Source: Isoperla grammatica (Eukaryota; Arthropoda; Insecta; Plecoptera; Perlodidae). From it: 64,000 nucleotides of DNA. The DNA is taken from contig OX246744.1 in NCBI GenBank assembly GCA_945910005.1, forward strand, positions 46,228,623 through 46,292,622, written 5' to 3'. The translations under genes and the position numbers were made by a program. Position 1 is the first letter of the stretch. Each line of letters starts with the position of its first letter. Below the pieces are notes generated by a model. The model was not told the DNA's origin, searched no databases, and saw nothing but the letters and a program-made list of their open reading frames with translations. Below, in pieces: positions 1 through 12,364 of the stretch.

Positions 1-232
1 GCGGACCGTGTTGAAAACATGACCACGAAAATTCTTAGCAACGCACATTGCACTGCATACAACAATGTCGGGAAGTATAATAGCTATGGAAATTAGAAAA
101 AAATGTGCAATGCGCATTCTTGAATTGTTGTTAATTGTTGTTTGTATTAGCATTGAAGTCTTTTCGCCAGAAAGTTCGTAGATATTGACGCGCTCGCTTA
201 TCAACGCGTCAAACAGAGCGTTTTCCTAGTTA
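1..232. repeat. Direct repeat, copy 1 of 2
   Basis: This block recurs at 499-740 in the same orientation with scattered substitutions. Both copies begin GCGGACCG, share an internal CTTAGCAACGCACATTGCAC segment and end GCGTTTTCCTAGTTA. The 266 bp between them contain poly-T tracts and no recognisable coding sequence. The family is not identified. It may be part of a larger dispersed element cut by the window edge. Confidence 0.7.
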
Positions 233-498
233 AGCGAGCGAAGCGAGCGTCTCCACGAGACTCTTATGGCTTTTCGTTCTGTTTTTTTTTTTTTTTTGTG
301 TACTAGACTCTTATGGCACTTCATGCTGTTTGTTTTTTGTTTTGTTTTTATGTCTGTCGATAGCGGTCGAACGGAAAGTCCGATCAACTTGAAATTTGGA
401 CCATCCACAAGCCTCGATGTGGATTGAAGGTGTATAGTTTTGAGGCAAAATCGTTTGAAAAGTTTCAAAGTTACACTCAATAACTGTTAGTAACGGTG

Positions 499-740
499 GC
501 GGACCGCCGCGAAAACACTAGACAGAATGACAACGAAAATTCTTAGCAACGCACATTGCACTGCATTCAACAATATCGGGTAGTATAATAGCTATGGAAA
601 TTAGAAAAAAATTTGAAATGCACATTCTTGAATTGTTGTTAATTGTTGTTTTTATTAGCTTTGAGATCTTTTCGCCAGAACGTTCGTAGATATGAACGCG
701 CTCGCTTATCAACGCGTCAAACAGAGCGTTTTCCTAGTTA
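499..740. repeat. Direct repeat, copy 2 of 2
   Basis: Second copy of the block at 1-232. It stops where the LINE remnant on the minus strand begins, so the LINE fragment either inserted here or forms part of the same composite. Confidence 0.7.
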
Positions 741-1027
741 GGACAATTGTAATTTCTAATTTCAGAGGGAATTCTATTGTAAATTTTTATTCCTTTACTA
801 AAGATTATATCATCCCCAAACATGGTATAGCTTCTATCACTTTGGATTTTATTGTTCACTGTTGATCTTGTATAATGCAAGTTTTTCACATCACACCTTT
901 TTATTTCTCTAACCAAATAATTTGGTGCACTTCCTTTATGTATTTTAAAAATAAATGACATAGTATTTAATAAAATCCTATCTCGTATCTTCAACCAAGA
1001 TAGTGCTTTATACATTTGTTTATACAT
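734..1027 (-). pseudogene. LINE reverse transcriptase, C-terminal remnant
   Basis: The minus-strand frame reads LSWLKIRDRILLNTMSFIFK, then IHKGSAPNYLV and, near the end, GIKIYNRIPSEIRN. These are the conserved landmarks of the extreme C-terminus of CR1/L2/Jockey-type ORF2 proteins (WLPIRxRI, fIyKihxGlAPxYL, lyNsLPxeIr). Only about 95 residues remain. The endonuclease and RT catalytic domains are absent, so this is a 5'-truncated dead copy. Its 5' side abuts the (TATG)n microsatellite. Family-level assignment within the LINEs is not possible by eye. Confidence 0.75.
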
Positions 1028-1437
1028 GTATGTATGTATGTATGTATGTATGTATGTATGTATGTATGTATGTATGTATGTATGTATGTATGTATGTATG
1101 TATGTATGTATGTATGTATGTATGTATGTATGTATGTATGTATGTATGTATGTATGTATGTATGTATGTATGTATGTATGTATGTATGTATGTATGTATG
1201 TATGTATGTATGTATGTATGTATGTATGTATGTATGTATGTATGTATGTATGTATGTATGTATGTATGTATGTATGTATGTATGTATGTATGTATGTATG
1301 TATGTATGTATGTATGTATGTATGTATGTATGTATGTATGTATGTATGTATGTATGTATGTATGTATGTATGTATGTATGTATGTATGTATGTATGTATG
1401 TATGTATGTATGTATGTATGTATGTATGTATGTATGT
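1026..1437. repeat. (ATGT)n microsatellite, about 103 units
   Basis: Almost perfect tetranucleotide repeat over about 412 bp. It degrades at 1438-1465 into TATTTATTTATG and then an imperfect (GTTT)n tract ending about 1504. The long open frames it produces in several frames on both strands are trivial and not genes. Confidence 0.98.
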
Positions 1438-1505
1438 GTATATTTATTTATGTATTTATATTTTATTGTTTGATTGTTTGTTTGTTTGTTTGTTTGTTTG
1501 TTTAC

Positions 1506-1640
1506 CATTTGTCTATCCTATTCAGTTATAAAAACTGATCTACAAAGGAGGAAATTAACAGAATTTGACAGAACTAAGCAAACAAATAATAATGAAAATC
1601 ATAAAATAGCAATAATAACAGTGATACACCCAGTGGCGCA
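1506..1640 (-). repeat. LINE-type 3' tail fragment (minus)
   Basis: The motif GTCTATCCTATTCAGTTATA occurs here and at 5865-5884. Its reverse complement occurs at 61144-61160, each time beside a short A-rich simple repeat (AAAC or ATTTA). The stretch AAAATCATAAAATAGCAATA is matched in reverse complement near 61050-61075. These are copies of one retroposon 3' end, here in reverse orientation. Confidence 0.6.
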
Positions 1641-1978
1641 CAATGGAAGGGGGGATGGGGGTGGGGGTCCTAATATTGCAGGGCTATATTTAGCTGATTT
1701 GTGGTAACACGTCATACGGGCAAATTACTTGGTGCATCTAGTATATAGGGCAGGCACCATCAATACAAATACTTTGGTTTTAGCATTCTCCATCCTGCAC
1801 GCTGCAGCACTATTCAGTCTATCAAGCGTCCAAGGTTTCGCTTTTCAACATTGCACTTTTGAAATCGCCGCCATAATATCTGGAGATGCTCGAACGAAAA
1901 GGTCCGACATCTCAAGCACGCTTCAAACACTAGAGATTGGAGTATCGGAACTAGTAATGGACCAACCCGATTACACAA

Positions 1979-2313
1979 TTGAATACAATGTATAGATTCC
2001 AGTTCGTAGATTCGATCTTGCCGATCGGTCTCTCAACCGATTTTAAAACTAAAGATATGTTTAAAGAGCCCATAAAAAACTACGATTGGGGATCTTTACC
2101 AAATTTGTCTCACTCTAACATGACACGAAACTACACTAGACGAATACAATATATATATATATATATTCCCGTTCGTAGATTCGTACTTACTGATCGGCCT
2201 CTTAACCGTTTTAAAACTAAAGATATGTTTAACGAGCCCATAAGAAACTACGATTGGGGATCTTTACCAAATTTGTCTCACTCTAACATGACACGAAACT
2301 ACACTAGACGAAT

Positions 2314-2388
<75 letters not shown>

Positions 2389-3030
2389 CCGTTCGTAGAT
2401 TCGTACTTACTGATCGGCCTCTCAACCGATTTTAAAACTAAAGATATGTTTAAAGAGCCCATAAGAAACTACGATTGGGGATCTTTACCAAATTTGTCTC
2501 ACTCTAACATGACACGAAACTACACTAGACGAATACAATATATATATATATATTCCCGTTCGTAGATTCGTACTTACCGATCGGCCTCTCAACCGATTTT
2601 AAAACTAAAGATATGTTTAAAGAGCCCATAAGAAACTACGATTGGGGAGCTTTACCAAATTTGTCTCACTCTAACATGACACGACACTACACTAGACAAT
2701 TGAACACGATATATATATTCCCGTTCGTAGATTCGTACTTACTGATCGGCCTCTCAACCGATTTTAAAACCAAGGATATGTTTAAAGAGCCCATAAGAAA
2801 CTACGATTGGGGATCTTTACCAAATTTGTCTCACTCTAACATGACACGAAACTACACTAGACGAATACAATATATATATATATATATATATTCCCGTTCG
2901 TAGATTTGTACTTACTGATCGGCCTCTCAACCGATTTTAAAACTAAAGACATGTTTGAAGAGCCCTTACAAAACTACGATTGGGTATCTTTACCAATTTT
3001 GTCTCACCCTAATACGACACGAAACTACAC
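1979..3030. repeat. Six-copy minisatellite with embedded (AT)n
   Basis: About six tandem units of about 160 bp. Each carries CGTTCGTAGATTCGTACTTA, an ATCGGCCTCTCAACCGATTT segment, ACTACGATTGGGGATCTTTA and CTCTAACATGACACGAAACT. Units are joined by (TA)n tracts of variable length, longest at about 2318-2387. The last unit (about 2885-3030) is the most divergent. No protein is supported. Confidence 0.9.
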
Positions 3031-3849
3031 AGACACTACAACCCGAGCACGCCAAACGTGTTTTCCGCAAGTTTCGGACATGCAACACGTGGTTACCACT
3101 GCTTGGTAAATCCAAATTGTGACATCCCTGGCGGGGGCGCCTCGAACTACCAAGTCTTTGAGGTTTACCGAACGGCCACCAGGGTCGTTTTGTTTACAAT
3201 CCAAGATCTTGTAATAAGATGGCAGTGGATAAATCGCTGCTAGCAGTTCGACGAGCATGGCTGGAGGATTTCGAGGCTCATTCTATGAGATCCTTACGAT
3301 CATTGTGTACAATAGGGTGTTCATGAGTTATCACTGTTAGTGCAGTGCAAGGCTAACTTGATCTCCGCCTACTAGTCTAATCTCCACACGTGGGTGTGAC
3401 GGGTGTGACCTTGACAAGAGTTGATAGAGAAGTTCACACTCTAAACTTCTTTATCGACTGATAGAATCATGACAGCGCAATGTAAGGAAATAAAGATGGC
3501 AGATAATAAAACAAAACGATGCAAATTAATAATATTATTTTGTTACTATGACAATGATGTCTGTCATCTGTTGGACAAGAAAAACTTAGTAAAACATGCA
3601 TTTTTCTATTTTTTATAAATGTTTTACTGTAGTTGTGTTGCTTGTTTTTATAAACCTGTGCGCATGTTTCCCCGTCAGTCAGAAACAGTAAGTACTAAGT
3701 ACCCGTCAACTCACAATACATAGCACAACAACAATGTCCTGGTAGTAAACCTGCCCACGGACAACTTGTTCCTTAGACTGTGAGGGTAGTTGTCAGGGTG
3801 GGTTGTAAGGACCATCAACCCCAGCATAAGCTTCTTGAGGGAGGAAAAT
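3031..3849. other. No recognised feature
   Basis: AT-rich intergenic sequence. Short open frames on both strands have no recognisable domain, start context or composition change. Nothing annotatable was seen. Confidence 0.5.
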
Positions 3850-3925
3850 CTCAGAGAACCACTTCAGTTTGGATTGCCGGTTGCCGGTATCGAACCGGCG
3901 ACCCCCGAATAGGCCTAAATGTTCA
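3850..3925 (-). repeat. Degenerate tRNA-like SINE head
   Basis: On the minus strand a box-B-like GGTTCGATACC lies in the context GGGGGTCGCCGGTTCGATACC. This resembles the better preserved SINE head at 45532-45602, whose text includes GAGGTCGCCAGTTCGATACC. Box A is not convincing here. Confidence 0.4.
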
Positions 3926-4226
3926 GCGTGTGATGACCTTTGTCGGTACAGTAAAGTCCGATTCACACAAAGTTATAAGAATGTCATAAGGTATAGGTAT
4001 AGTCACAAGCCGTGTTGGGCCATAGGGATTACGTACAAGGGTTCACACAGACGCGTCATTGCAATAGCAATAGCAATTGGTAAAAGACTGGTATAAGAGA
4101 GTTCAGATATTTCAACTTTCTTATGACGGACCAATCATGCGTTGAAACGTCACTTATAACACGCCAATGGGATGCTAGCAACTTGAATCAATGTAACAGA
4201 TGCTTTCATTGTAAATTATGGTAATT

Positions 4227-4943
4227 GTTTAGTATCACTGATCGCGTTTCGTACTCACTTTTTTTCTGTACTCCTTTGCGATATTGATCATATGCGCAGT
4301 ACATTATTGTTATTTCATGATTTATCTGTAAGCTCCAGTGATTTTTAATACAAATAGTCTCTTCTTTCATATTAAATTATCGTTTTGAAGTTGCATCGAT
4401 TTGACAACACAATCACGTTAAATATGGCAATATGGCGGACGTGCGAGGGCGCAGCTGTTGGGAGCACACATAAAGTGTGGTCTACCAACGTATGTACATG
4501 AAAAAACCCTACCTCTTGCGCCCGAAAGTGACTTTGCCCGAGGTTAGGGGGTGGTTTTGGATAGTTTGTCAGAGGTTAGGGGGGGTTTTTGGATGTACGT
4601 GCAAACTAGGCCCCTACGATTAAATACCCCTTCTTCAAATTATGCAATTATGCAGATTTGCGCCCGAAAGTGACTTTGCCCGAGGTTAGGGGGTGGTTTT
4701 GGATAGTTTGCCATTGGCAGCACTGCACCGGACACAAGCAGGAAACAAGGAAGAAGACGTCAACTTTTCATATAAAAACTTCAAACAATCATTTATTACT
4801 CTTAAAAACTAACTACAATATTATAATAAGCATCAAAAGAAAGACAATTAAACATTGTTCAATAAAAATAACACTTTAAACAAGACTTTGGCGTTTTTCA
4901 TTGGAAAAAGTGAGTAAGAAGCGCGATCAGTGATACTAAACAA
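4227..4943. repeat. Internal inverted repeat pair (nested foldback)
   Basis: The arm at 4227-4262 starting GTTTAGTATCACTGATCGCG is repeated in inverted orientation at 4904-4943. The spacer contains two direct copies, about 4518-4571 and 4659-4711, of a block with GCGCCCGAAAGTGACTTTGC and GAGGTTAGGGGGTGGTTTTG. Probably a foldback element nested in the larger transposon. Confidence 0.5.
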
Positions 4944-5120
4944 ATACCTAAATTATTTGTCAAAACAAAAACCCACCGTATACAGCCGGTTCACATCAAA
5001 TAGACCTTGCATCCGGTGACTACGTGCAAAATATCTTCTCCCATCGGCGTCATTAATGATTTAACAACACAACAATAATGAAAAATCTTCTTCTTCTTCT
5101 CAAATGCCCACATTTGGCTA

Positions 5121-5318
5121 TTATGCCATCATGCTGGATCTGGTCAACCAGTAGAGACACGCTTCTTTCTCCACCCTCTTAATGCCGCTCGGCATTGCGT
5201 CACGTTCCCCTGCCAGTTTTGGACATACAAACAGGTGGCTCCTATCCTGCTCCCCATTTCCACACAGCTTGCAGGTACTCGTCTCAAACACCCCTATTCG
5301 GTGGAGATGCTTCCCTAG
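5121..5318 (-). pseudogene. LINE ORF2 C-terminal zinc-knuckle remnant
   Basis: The minus strand translates without interruption for 65 residues to a TAA stop. The core reads RIGVFETSTCKLCGNGEQDR followed by SHLFVCPKL. The C-x2-C ... H-x4-C spacing with SHLFVCP is the hallmark of the C-terminal zinc finger of LINE ORF2 proteins (CxxCxxxxxxxxHLxxxCP). No RT or RNase H region is preserved upstream. It lies inside the inverted-repeat-bounded element at 3954-5613. Confidence 0.6.
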
Positions 5319-5810
5319 AAAATAATAATCATTGTTTTTCTTATTATTTTTAACTGTTGTTTTTAGTTATTGTCAATAGATTCGATGCCGGTTTAAAACG
5401 TAAATAACAGCTGCGGGAAGTCAGCTGATTGACAGCCAGCTGTAGTTACTCAAACTGCCACCAGAGCTAGTCAAAGAAGTCTACACAAAAATGTAGTATC
5501 TTTTCAGGAAAATCTTTGGCGTCCTAAGCTTATACCTTATACCACTTTCTTATACCCTATTCTTATTGCTATTGCAATAGGCCCTACCTTATAACTTTGT
5601 GTGAATCGGACTTACTGATATATGGGTTGGAACTATTGTGGCTTCCTAAGTCTAGTTTGTGTGGTTCGTGGTTGTAGTGTGTGGCACGTTCCCTAGTTTG
5701 TCTGTTTCGTATCTACTTGTCAACAATCTCCTCCCCCGTCAGGACCCGGGGTAGAGTAGGTCCGGAGTAGCTCTGCCTGTCGTAAGAGGGGCCCGCGTCA
5801 CGTGACCAAC

Positions 5811-5884
5811 GGGGGGGGGGGGGGGGGGGGACAGCAATTTATTTATTTATTTATTTATTTAATGTCTATCCTATTCAGTTATAA
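5811..5884 (-). repeat. (G)20 tract plus LINE-type 3' tail
   Basis: A run of 20 G (5811-5830) is followed by (ATTT)n and then GTCTATCCTATTCAGTTATA. This is the reverse-oriented retroposon 3' end also seen at 1506 and 61144. Confidence 0.65.
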
Positions 5885-6048
5885 AAACTGATTTACAAAG
5901 AAGGACCTTAAATAAAACTAAGTTATGCCAGTCGCCGGAGGCTTTCGCGCCGAGGACGAAGAAACTTCTTTCGACTACTAGGCCTATAGATATTTTGTGC
6001 TGTTTCGAGTCAAAGAATAATACTCGAAGCATTAACAATCCATTTGTT

Positions 6049-7446
6049 GGTATTTGGGGAATGAATGTGAAATATTTTTTTTCAAAGAAATTTAACAAAA
6101 ATCACTTTTTTATGTTACCTGTTACTGTATCTTTCCAATTATGTAAGGCGCATGCTTCAAATAGTACGTATTTATGTTTTAAATCAATTTAATTATGTTG
6201 AATTGGCTAGAGCCTATGTCTATGCACGCCATTCACCATTAGCAACATGCACACAACCTACTGGATGCACAATCAGCTGTTCTACGTTGATTCAGTAGCC
6301 AACGTATGAAATAAAACCGAATATCGCCCGCAAACTTGAAGAAGGGGTAATTTATTTTTTGGGTATACATTTTTAAAATAATAACCTCTTCTTCAAATTT
6401 AAAGAAGGGGTAATTTATCGAAAATACTGTGATTATTATACAGTAACGTATGTTTAAGTTGGTGCATCTGCTGATAACAAAGAACCAAAGCACTTATTTT
6501 GCTGCAGAGATATTTCTCTTCATCCTAGTGTTGAACAATGGCGAATGGCGTGCATAGGCCTAGGCATAGGCTCTAGCCAATTCAACAGAATTACATTGAT
6601 TTAAAACATAAATATGTATTTTTTGAAGCATGCGCCTTACATAATTGGAAATATACAGGGTATTTGGGGAGTGAATGTAAAGTATTTTTTTTCAACGAAA
6701 TTTAACAAAAATAACTTTTTTATCTTACCTGTTACTGTATCTTTCCAATTATGTTAGGCGCATGCTTAAAAGTACATATTTATGTTTTAAATCAATTTAA
6801 TTCTGTTGAATTGGCTAGAGCCTATGCCTAGGCCTATGCACGCCAATCGCCATTGTTCAACACTAGGATGAAGAGAAATATCTCTGCAGCAATAAAAGTG
6901 CTTTGGTTCTTTGTTATCAGCAGATGCACCAACTTAAACACAAGACTGTATAATAATCTCAATATTTTCGATAAATTACCCCTTCTTCAAATTTCAAGAA
7001 GGGATAATTTGAAGAAGGGGTTATTATTTTAAAATAAATTTATACCCAAAAAATAAATTACCCCTTCTTCAAGTTTGCGGGCGATATTCGGTTTCATTTC
7101 ATACGTTGGCTACTGAATCAACGTAGAACAGCTGATTGTAGCATCAAGTAGGCTGTGCGCATGTTGCTAATGGTGAATGGCGTGCATATAGACATAGGCT
7201 CTAGCCAATTCAACATAATTAAATTGATTTAAAACATAAATATGTACTATTTTACGCATGCGCCTTACATAATTGGAAAGATACAGTAACAGGTAACATA
7301 AAAAAGTGATTTTTGTTAAATTTCGTTGAAAAAAAATATTTTATGTTCACTCCCCAAATACCATATACAGTAACAGGTAACATAAAAAGGTGATTTTTGT
7401 TAAATTTCGTTAAAAAAAATATTTCACATTCATTCCCCAAATACCC
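6049..7446. mobile_element. Large inverted-repeat complex of foldback elements
   Basis: The outer ends are inverted: GGTATTTGGGGAATGAATGT at 6049 and ACATTCATTCCCCAAATACC at 7446. Inside, long blocks recur in both orientations. Examples are GAATTGGCTAGAGCCTATG at about 6202 and 6810 against CATAGGCTCTAGCCAATTC at about 6565 and 7193, AACTTGAAGAAGGGGTAATT against its reverse complement, and GTAACAGGTAACATAAAAAA. It looks like two copies of a MITE, each itself palindromic, in head-to-head arrangement. No transposase is visible. Confidence 0.7.
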
Positions 7447-8165
7447 ATTTGTTTGTATTGCGTTTGAGCTGAATAATGTACTTATTTTGGTTTGGTTTGG
7501 TAATACCTTCGATCATCAATTGAAGGAACTTTGAAAAGTTAAGTTACTTTTGCTTGAAAAGGAACTGATACGTTCCTTGGAAGGAAAATAGTTCCTTTTA
7601 AAATAACTTTAATAGGGAAGTCTCATCAAAAATAAATATTCCTCAAAGCACCTAAAAATGGAAGATCATTATCGAAAAATACGCCGTGGTATAATTTTTA
7701 TATCTGAGAAGTGTATATTTCCAATTCTATTAGCATTTTAAGTTTGAAATTTGGAACTTCTTGTTCCGTAATTGAAAAACGGCTCTTGAAGTCATATGTC
7801 ATGTAAACAACTGCCTTCTTGAAGTATTCTTAATAATATCAACGATATTAAGTTGGACATTTTACAATATCTAGTATGCAGTGACTTAACAACAATGCCT
7901 TTTATACCACTGTTTTCTTCAGAAAATACATTTTGATACAGTATTTACCAAAACGTGTTTAAAATAATGCAATTATTTAACATATTGTTGTTAATTAATG
8001 TTGAGCAATGTTCATTCACTAACTAGAATTAACGTTGGTTCAGTTAAAGTCTTATGAGAGCAATAATCTACTAAAGGGTGGGATTTCAGTACTATTTGTA
8101 TGATATAAAATTATTGTTTACTGACATATGACGTCAGAACCTTTTAATCACGAGCAAGATGGCGC
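7447..8165. other. No recognised feature
   Basis: AT-rich sequence without recognisable coding, RNA or repeat signals. Confidence 0.5.
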
Positions 8166-8545
8166 CCCAACAAACATGATACTGCGGGACCCGTGCGGGA
8201 AAGTCAAGGGATGTGCGGGTTAACTGCTGGAAACGGGAAGATCTGGGATGTGCCGGTCAGGGCCTGCGAGGGAAGGCTTAGGGACGTCCCGCATCTGGGA
8301 AACTCTCGGGATATCCCTCACGGGAAGCGCGAGGGAATGTTAAGGGATGTCCCTGTCTGGGAAAGTCACGGGACGTCCCGTACGGGAAGCGCTTGGGAAT
8401 GGTAAGGGGCGTCCCGTGTATGGGAAAGTCACGGGACGCCCTACACTGGAAGCGCGAGGGAAGGGTAAGGGACGTCCCGTGTACGGGAAAAACATGGGAT
8501 AACCCACATAGGATCCCGCGAAGAAAGGGCAAGATTTGGAAAAGA
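8166..8545. repeat. GGGA-rich tandem block, locus 1
   Basis: A GC-rich island in AT-rich DNA made of imperfect repeats with the core GGGAAAGTCACGGGACGTCC and many short CGGGA units, some locally palindromic (GGGACGTCCC). It starts at CCCCAACAAACAT, a sequence found in inverted form at the edge of the related block near 14233. Open frames here follow from the repeat period and are not considered genes. Confidence 0.75.
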
Positions 8546-11500
8546 TGTTTTTGTTACGTACGTCCGGGTTAACCATATAATTCTTTGTTCTTTATCTTTA
8601 TCTTTTGATTGACGATAGATACCAATGATTTATTCGAGTATTTATTCGCTCTATACCACATTCAAAATTCCATTCACAAGTTAAAGTCCTTCATAACCAT
8701 GAATAAGTAAATAAATGTATTAATAAAACCCATTTTATATTTCTAATAAATCCAAGTAGTTACAGAAATGGGAGTTGTTGGTAGTTAAGGGGACTACTGG
8801 TTAGTAGTTGATAGTATACTTTCTAGAAATGTATTGTTTATTATTTATTCCTGATTTGGCTTTCGATGGTTTTGATATGGTACTTTACATCAAATAATAA
8901 CGTTTTATGAATGGTATTACGATACGTCACAGTGATAATCAAAAACTTACTGATGATCGAATTGAGAAGATGAAGTAAATGAAGTTCTTAGATAAGGTAA
9001 GTATGAAACTATGAATACTATTATGATAATGCTGTTTATGTGAAAATTGTGTTTGTAATGACAACGGCATAGGGGGAGGGATTTATACCTGTTTTGAGTG
9101 TTTTCCAGAAATATTTAAAATGACAGATGTTACATAGAATCAATGGATTTTAAATAGGCTAGCTGGTAATCACTCGTCTGCAACTATCTATTGTATTTGT
9201 ATTGGTTCTTCATTTACAGATAAGACAACGAACAAATTAATTGAATTCAATGAACGATTTGAAGATTACAAAGTTTCCATGTATTATTGTAAAAATGTGT
9301 CGCTGAAGCTTAAATTCAAATTTAGCAACATCATGCACCTGACATTATAGCAAACTGTCATTCCTCATATCTATACAATATGAGTATGATATACATTATA
9401 GAAGTGGTAATAAATAAGGTAAAAAAGTAACTTCTCAATATACGTCTACTGTAAGGAAGTATTGTTTACGTCCTATTCAATTCGAGAAAGTGAGACTAGT
9501 TACAGTATGCACAACCTACAATGCATCGTACGCACATTCATATTGTTAATTTAAAAAGCTCAGTTTAAAAAGTATCTTTGGTGCTTATAAACTGTAAGAA
9601 AACTGTAAAGAAGGCTCTCTTTGTATTGTTATTATGTGTTGTGATATTGCTTATGTAGCTGATGATAACCGTACTTAATTCGACCACCACCGATAAGAAA
9701 TTACAACGTGTTCATTCATTATCTATGCTACAAGTCCTACTAAGCTTTGTAATACGGTGCCGCTCGCTATAGTGGTGATAAGATTCGGGCGGAGTGGGGT
9801 GGGAATCCCACCGTGGTAAGCAAAACAGTCCAAAACACTGACTGGACTACACAACAAGTTTATACTTCGTGGGTGTTAGACGCTACTTATACGTGTGCTA
9901 TCATGTTCTTTCGTGAAAAAATAAAATAAGTTAGGGCTTTATTAGTATCATAATCTTATTGCGATTTTTTTTTAATCCATTGAATATTGATCCGTGTCGT
10001 GGACTGTGTATGTGTGTGAGTGTGTGTGGTCGGAAGAAAGGAAAGAAGAACAAAACTGACTGGCAAGTGGCAACGGTATATTGACGACTCGTGTTTTTAA
10101 AACGAAAAATAGGATTCAACTTCGTTATGGACAAGTTCATTATTATAAAAATCACGTAAAGACGCAATTGTTCCTGAAAATCAAGAATACTAAGGTAGGT
10201 TTCTTCTAAGTTCGTATTCATATTTTCAAGATGCTATCAAATATTATCTTCAAAATCCTGTTGTGTTTTTGGGTTGCTTTGCTAACACGGTTTCGTTCAC
10301 TTTAACATCAGGCTGAAGACCGAAGTTGAGCTATTCGATTGGAAATTACTAATTTGGTTGGACGAATGTACATCGAATTTTATTTACGACTAATAATAAT
10401 TGTATTACATTTTGCTTCAATATTTTCCTTTTTTAATATAACCTTAGTTATAGGTAAATAAAAATACATACATACAAGGAAGCATACAATCTAAAATTAA
10501 TATGCATTGATTGATTAATACGATGATCTAGACTAGACAGGGATCTAACATAATTTAGTAGTATAAAAAATAGTTACGGCTGTGGCTTCGTCTCACATAC
10601 TTTGCTTATCAAAATATATCTTTTCTGGCAGGATTTTAACTAGCCAGAGTCGACAACTATTCGCTTAAGTTCAATCTTTTGCAAACGCGCCGTTTGAATA
10701 AGGATTTGGTTTGATTAGGAAATGGGTTTGATGTTCCATTTTGGTGTGTACTAACAGGTAATATGTGCTCGTATAAATAAATTAAAAATTATACTACATG
10801 ACGGAAATCATCAAAACGTAGGACCAATATCTTGTGACTAGTCACAAATATAGAATGCCTGCGTAGTTGTTATATATAAGTTGAACAAAACACAAGGAAA
10901 AGCAATTATAAACACGTAGGAACAATATCATTTGAGAGCGTGGCTCGTCTGGCTGTGATTGACTATAGGTACAAAAAGTAAAATGCATATATAATGCAAT
11001 GTAAGTATATAGAAAAAAAAACATAAGAAATGTTGATAAAAGGATAGGAGGCTAGTCCGTGAGCATGTGACGAGTGGTGCGGGGGCCGGGGGTGGCGTGC
11101 TCATATTGCCCCCGGTCGTAACAGTCAAGTCAGTGGTTCTTTCATTTATGTATACACAACAAATAACAATTTCATCGGATCGCGTTAAAATAACAGTTTC
11201 GTGACGGGACGCATAAACTAGAAAATATTTGTTATTTAGTTATCTTATTTTTTATTTACATAATTTATATGAAATGGCGCATCTGGCGCGCATCGTATAG
11301 TCAGTTAAAATTTTGAATTCCTCAAATCCAAGGGGGGCAAATGCCCTTTTGCTTCCCCTTGCGGCGCCCATGTTAATACCTACGATAAGCTTTGCAATGA
11401 ACCTCTAGTGTTCTGATTTTTGTTTTTGTTTTTTTTACGAATAAATAAAATGTGTAGACAAAGTTTAAGCACATATAACAAAGTAAAAATAAGACAATAT

Positions 11501-12226
11501 ATTCACAGAGTCACTTCAAAACGAGATATTCTTTTATAAAACAAACTGACAATTTTTTTCATTCTACTGCTCTAAAACACACAGATTATCACAAAAATGA
11601 CGTTGAAAAATGCATTTTCCGTGGGCCAAACACCCCCGACCCCCCCGTCCCCCTTTCAGTTCGGGCCGTCTACTACACACTACAATTTAGGTCTTCACCC
11701 ATATTGGGGGGGGGGGGGGGGGGGGGGAGGGAGGAAGAGCGTTGTGAGTGGGTGGTGTGGGTCGATAATAAAAATATAAAAATAGCAATGAATTATTATA
11801 TTTTTGTAACAAATTGTCCAAAAGTGTTAATCATATTTCTCACGCTTGCACGCCCTGCTTAGTGCATACTAGCGCTTTTCAGCTTGTCTCTTCAGAATTA
11901 CATAATTTTATTTTGTAAAATAAACAGCAGCACCTAACATAAAAAGCACCTTATAGCCATATGTCCACTGCCCTCAGATGAAACCTTTTTGTGGTGGTTA
12001 TTGACACTTTGCCCTCCATTGTGGTTATTAATTGCCATTTGACGGTAAAATAAATAATTGTTCTCTAATCTAGCTAGGCCGTTTTTTAATACTCTATTAT
12101 TTTTATTGTATTGACGTGAATCCTTTAGTTTTAGCAAATGGGTCTACAAAACCACCATAATTATTTAAAGCCTTACTGTGACTTGATACAGTTTTGTAAT
12201 TTATCTTTAACTTTATTTTAGTTGCT
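8546..12226. other. Intergenic, mostly featureless
   Basis: AT-rich sequence with no recognised gene. Visible landmarks are a short (GT)n at about 10008-10028 and a run of 22 G at 11706-11727 embedded in a G/C-biased stretch (11630-11760). Small minus-strand frames around 9931-10221 and 10842-11128 show no recognisable domain. Confidence 0.5.
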
Positions 12227-12364
12227 GTGAGAGCCAACTCCAAAACTGCCCAAGTCAATGACATTGAAAAAATCTTAATATTGTGGCTGGCAAATGCCAG
12301 GGATCGTCATGGCGGAAGAACGGTACGCGCAAAGAAGCGGGTCGTTGATGGCAACAAAGGCTGA
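12227..12364 (+). pseudogene. Possible CENP-B/Tigger-type HTH fragment
   Basis: A short open stretch reads DIEKILILWLANARDRHGG and ends at TGA. This resembles the start of the CENP-B/Tigger DNA-binding region, where an IExxLxxWxxxxR pattern is common. It follows a pyrimidine-rich ACTTTATTTTAG. Only 45 residues remain and no DDE domain follows, so if real it is a degraded transposase exon. The match rests on one motif. Confidence 0.3.

Larger units (their letters stand above)
3954..5613. mobile_element. DNA transposon remnant with terminal inverted repeats
   Basis: The left end AAGTCCGATTCACACAAAGT (from 3954) is matched in inverted orientation by ACTTTGTGTGAATCGGACTT ending at 5613. Looser inverted similarity continues inward (AAGGTATAGG, ATTGCAATAGCAATA). 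An internal inverted pair at 4227-4262 and 4904-4943 (GTTTAGTATCACTGATCGCG) suggests a nested foldback element. No transposase is visible and a target duplication is not clear, so the superfamily is open. Confidence 0.6.

Noticed and set aside
1003..1538. (MYVC)n and (YIHT)n open frames
   Set aside because: Trivial translation of the (ATGT)n microsatellite.
8193..8576. Short ORFs in the GGGA-rich block
   Set aside because: Low-complexity translation of tandem repeats, open on both strands.
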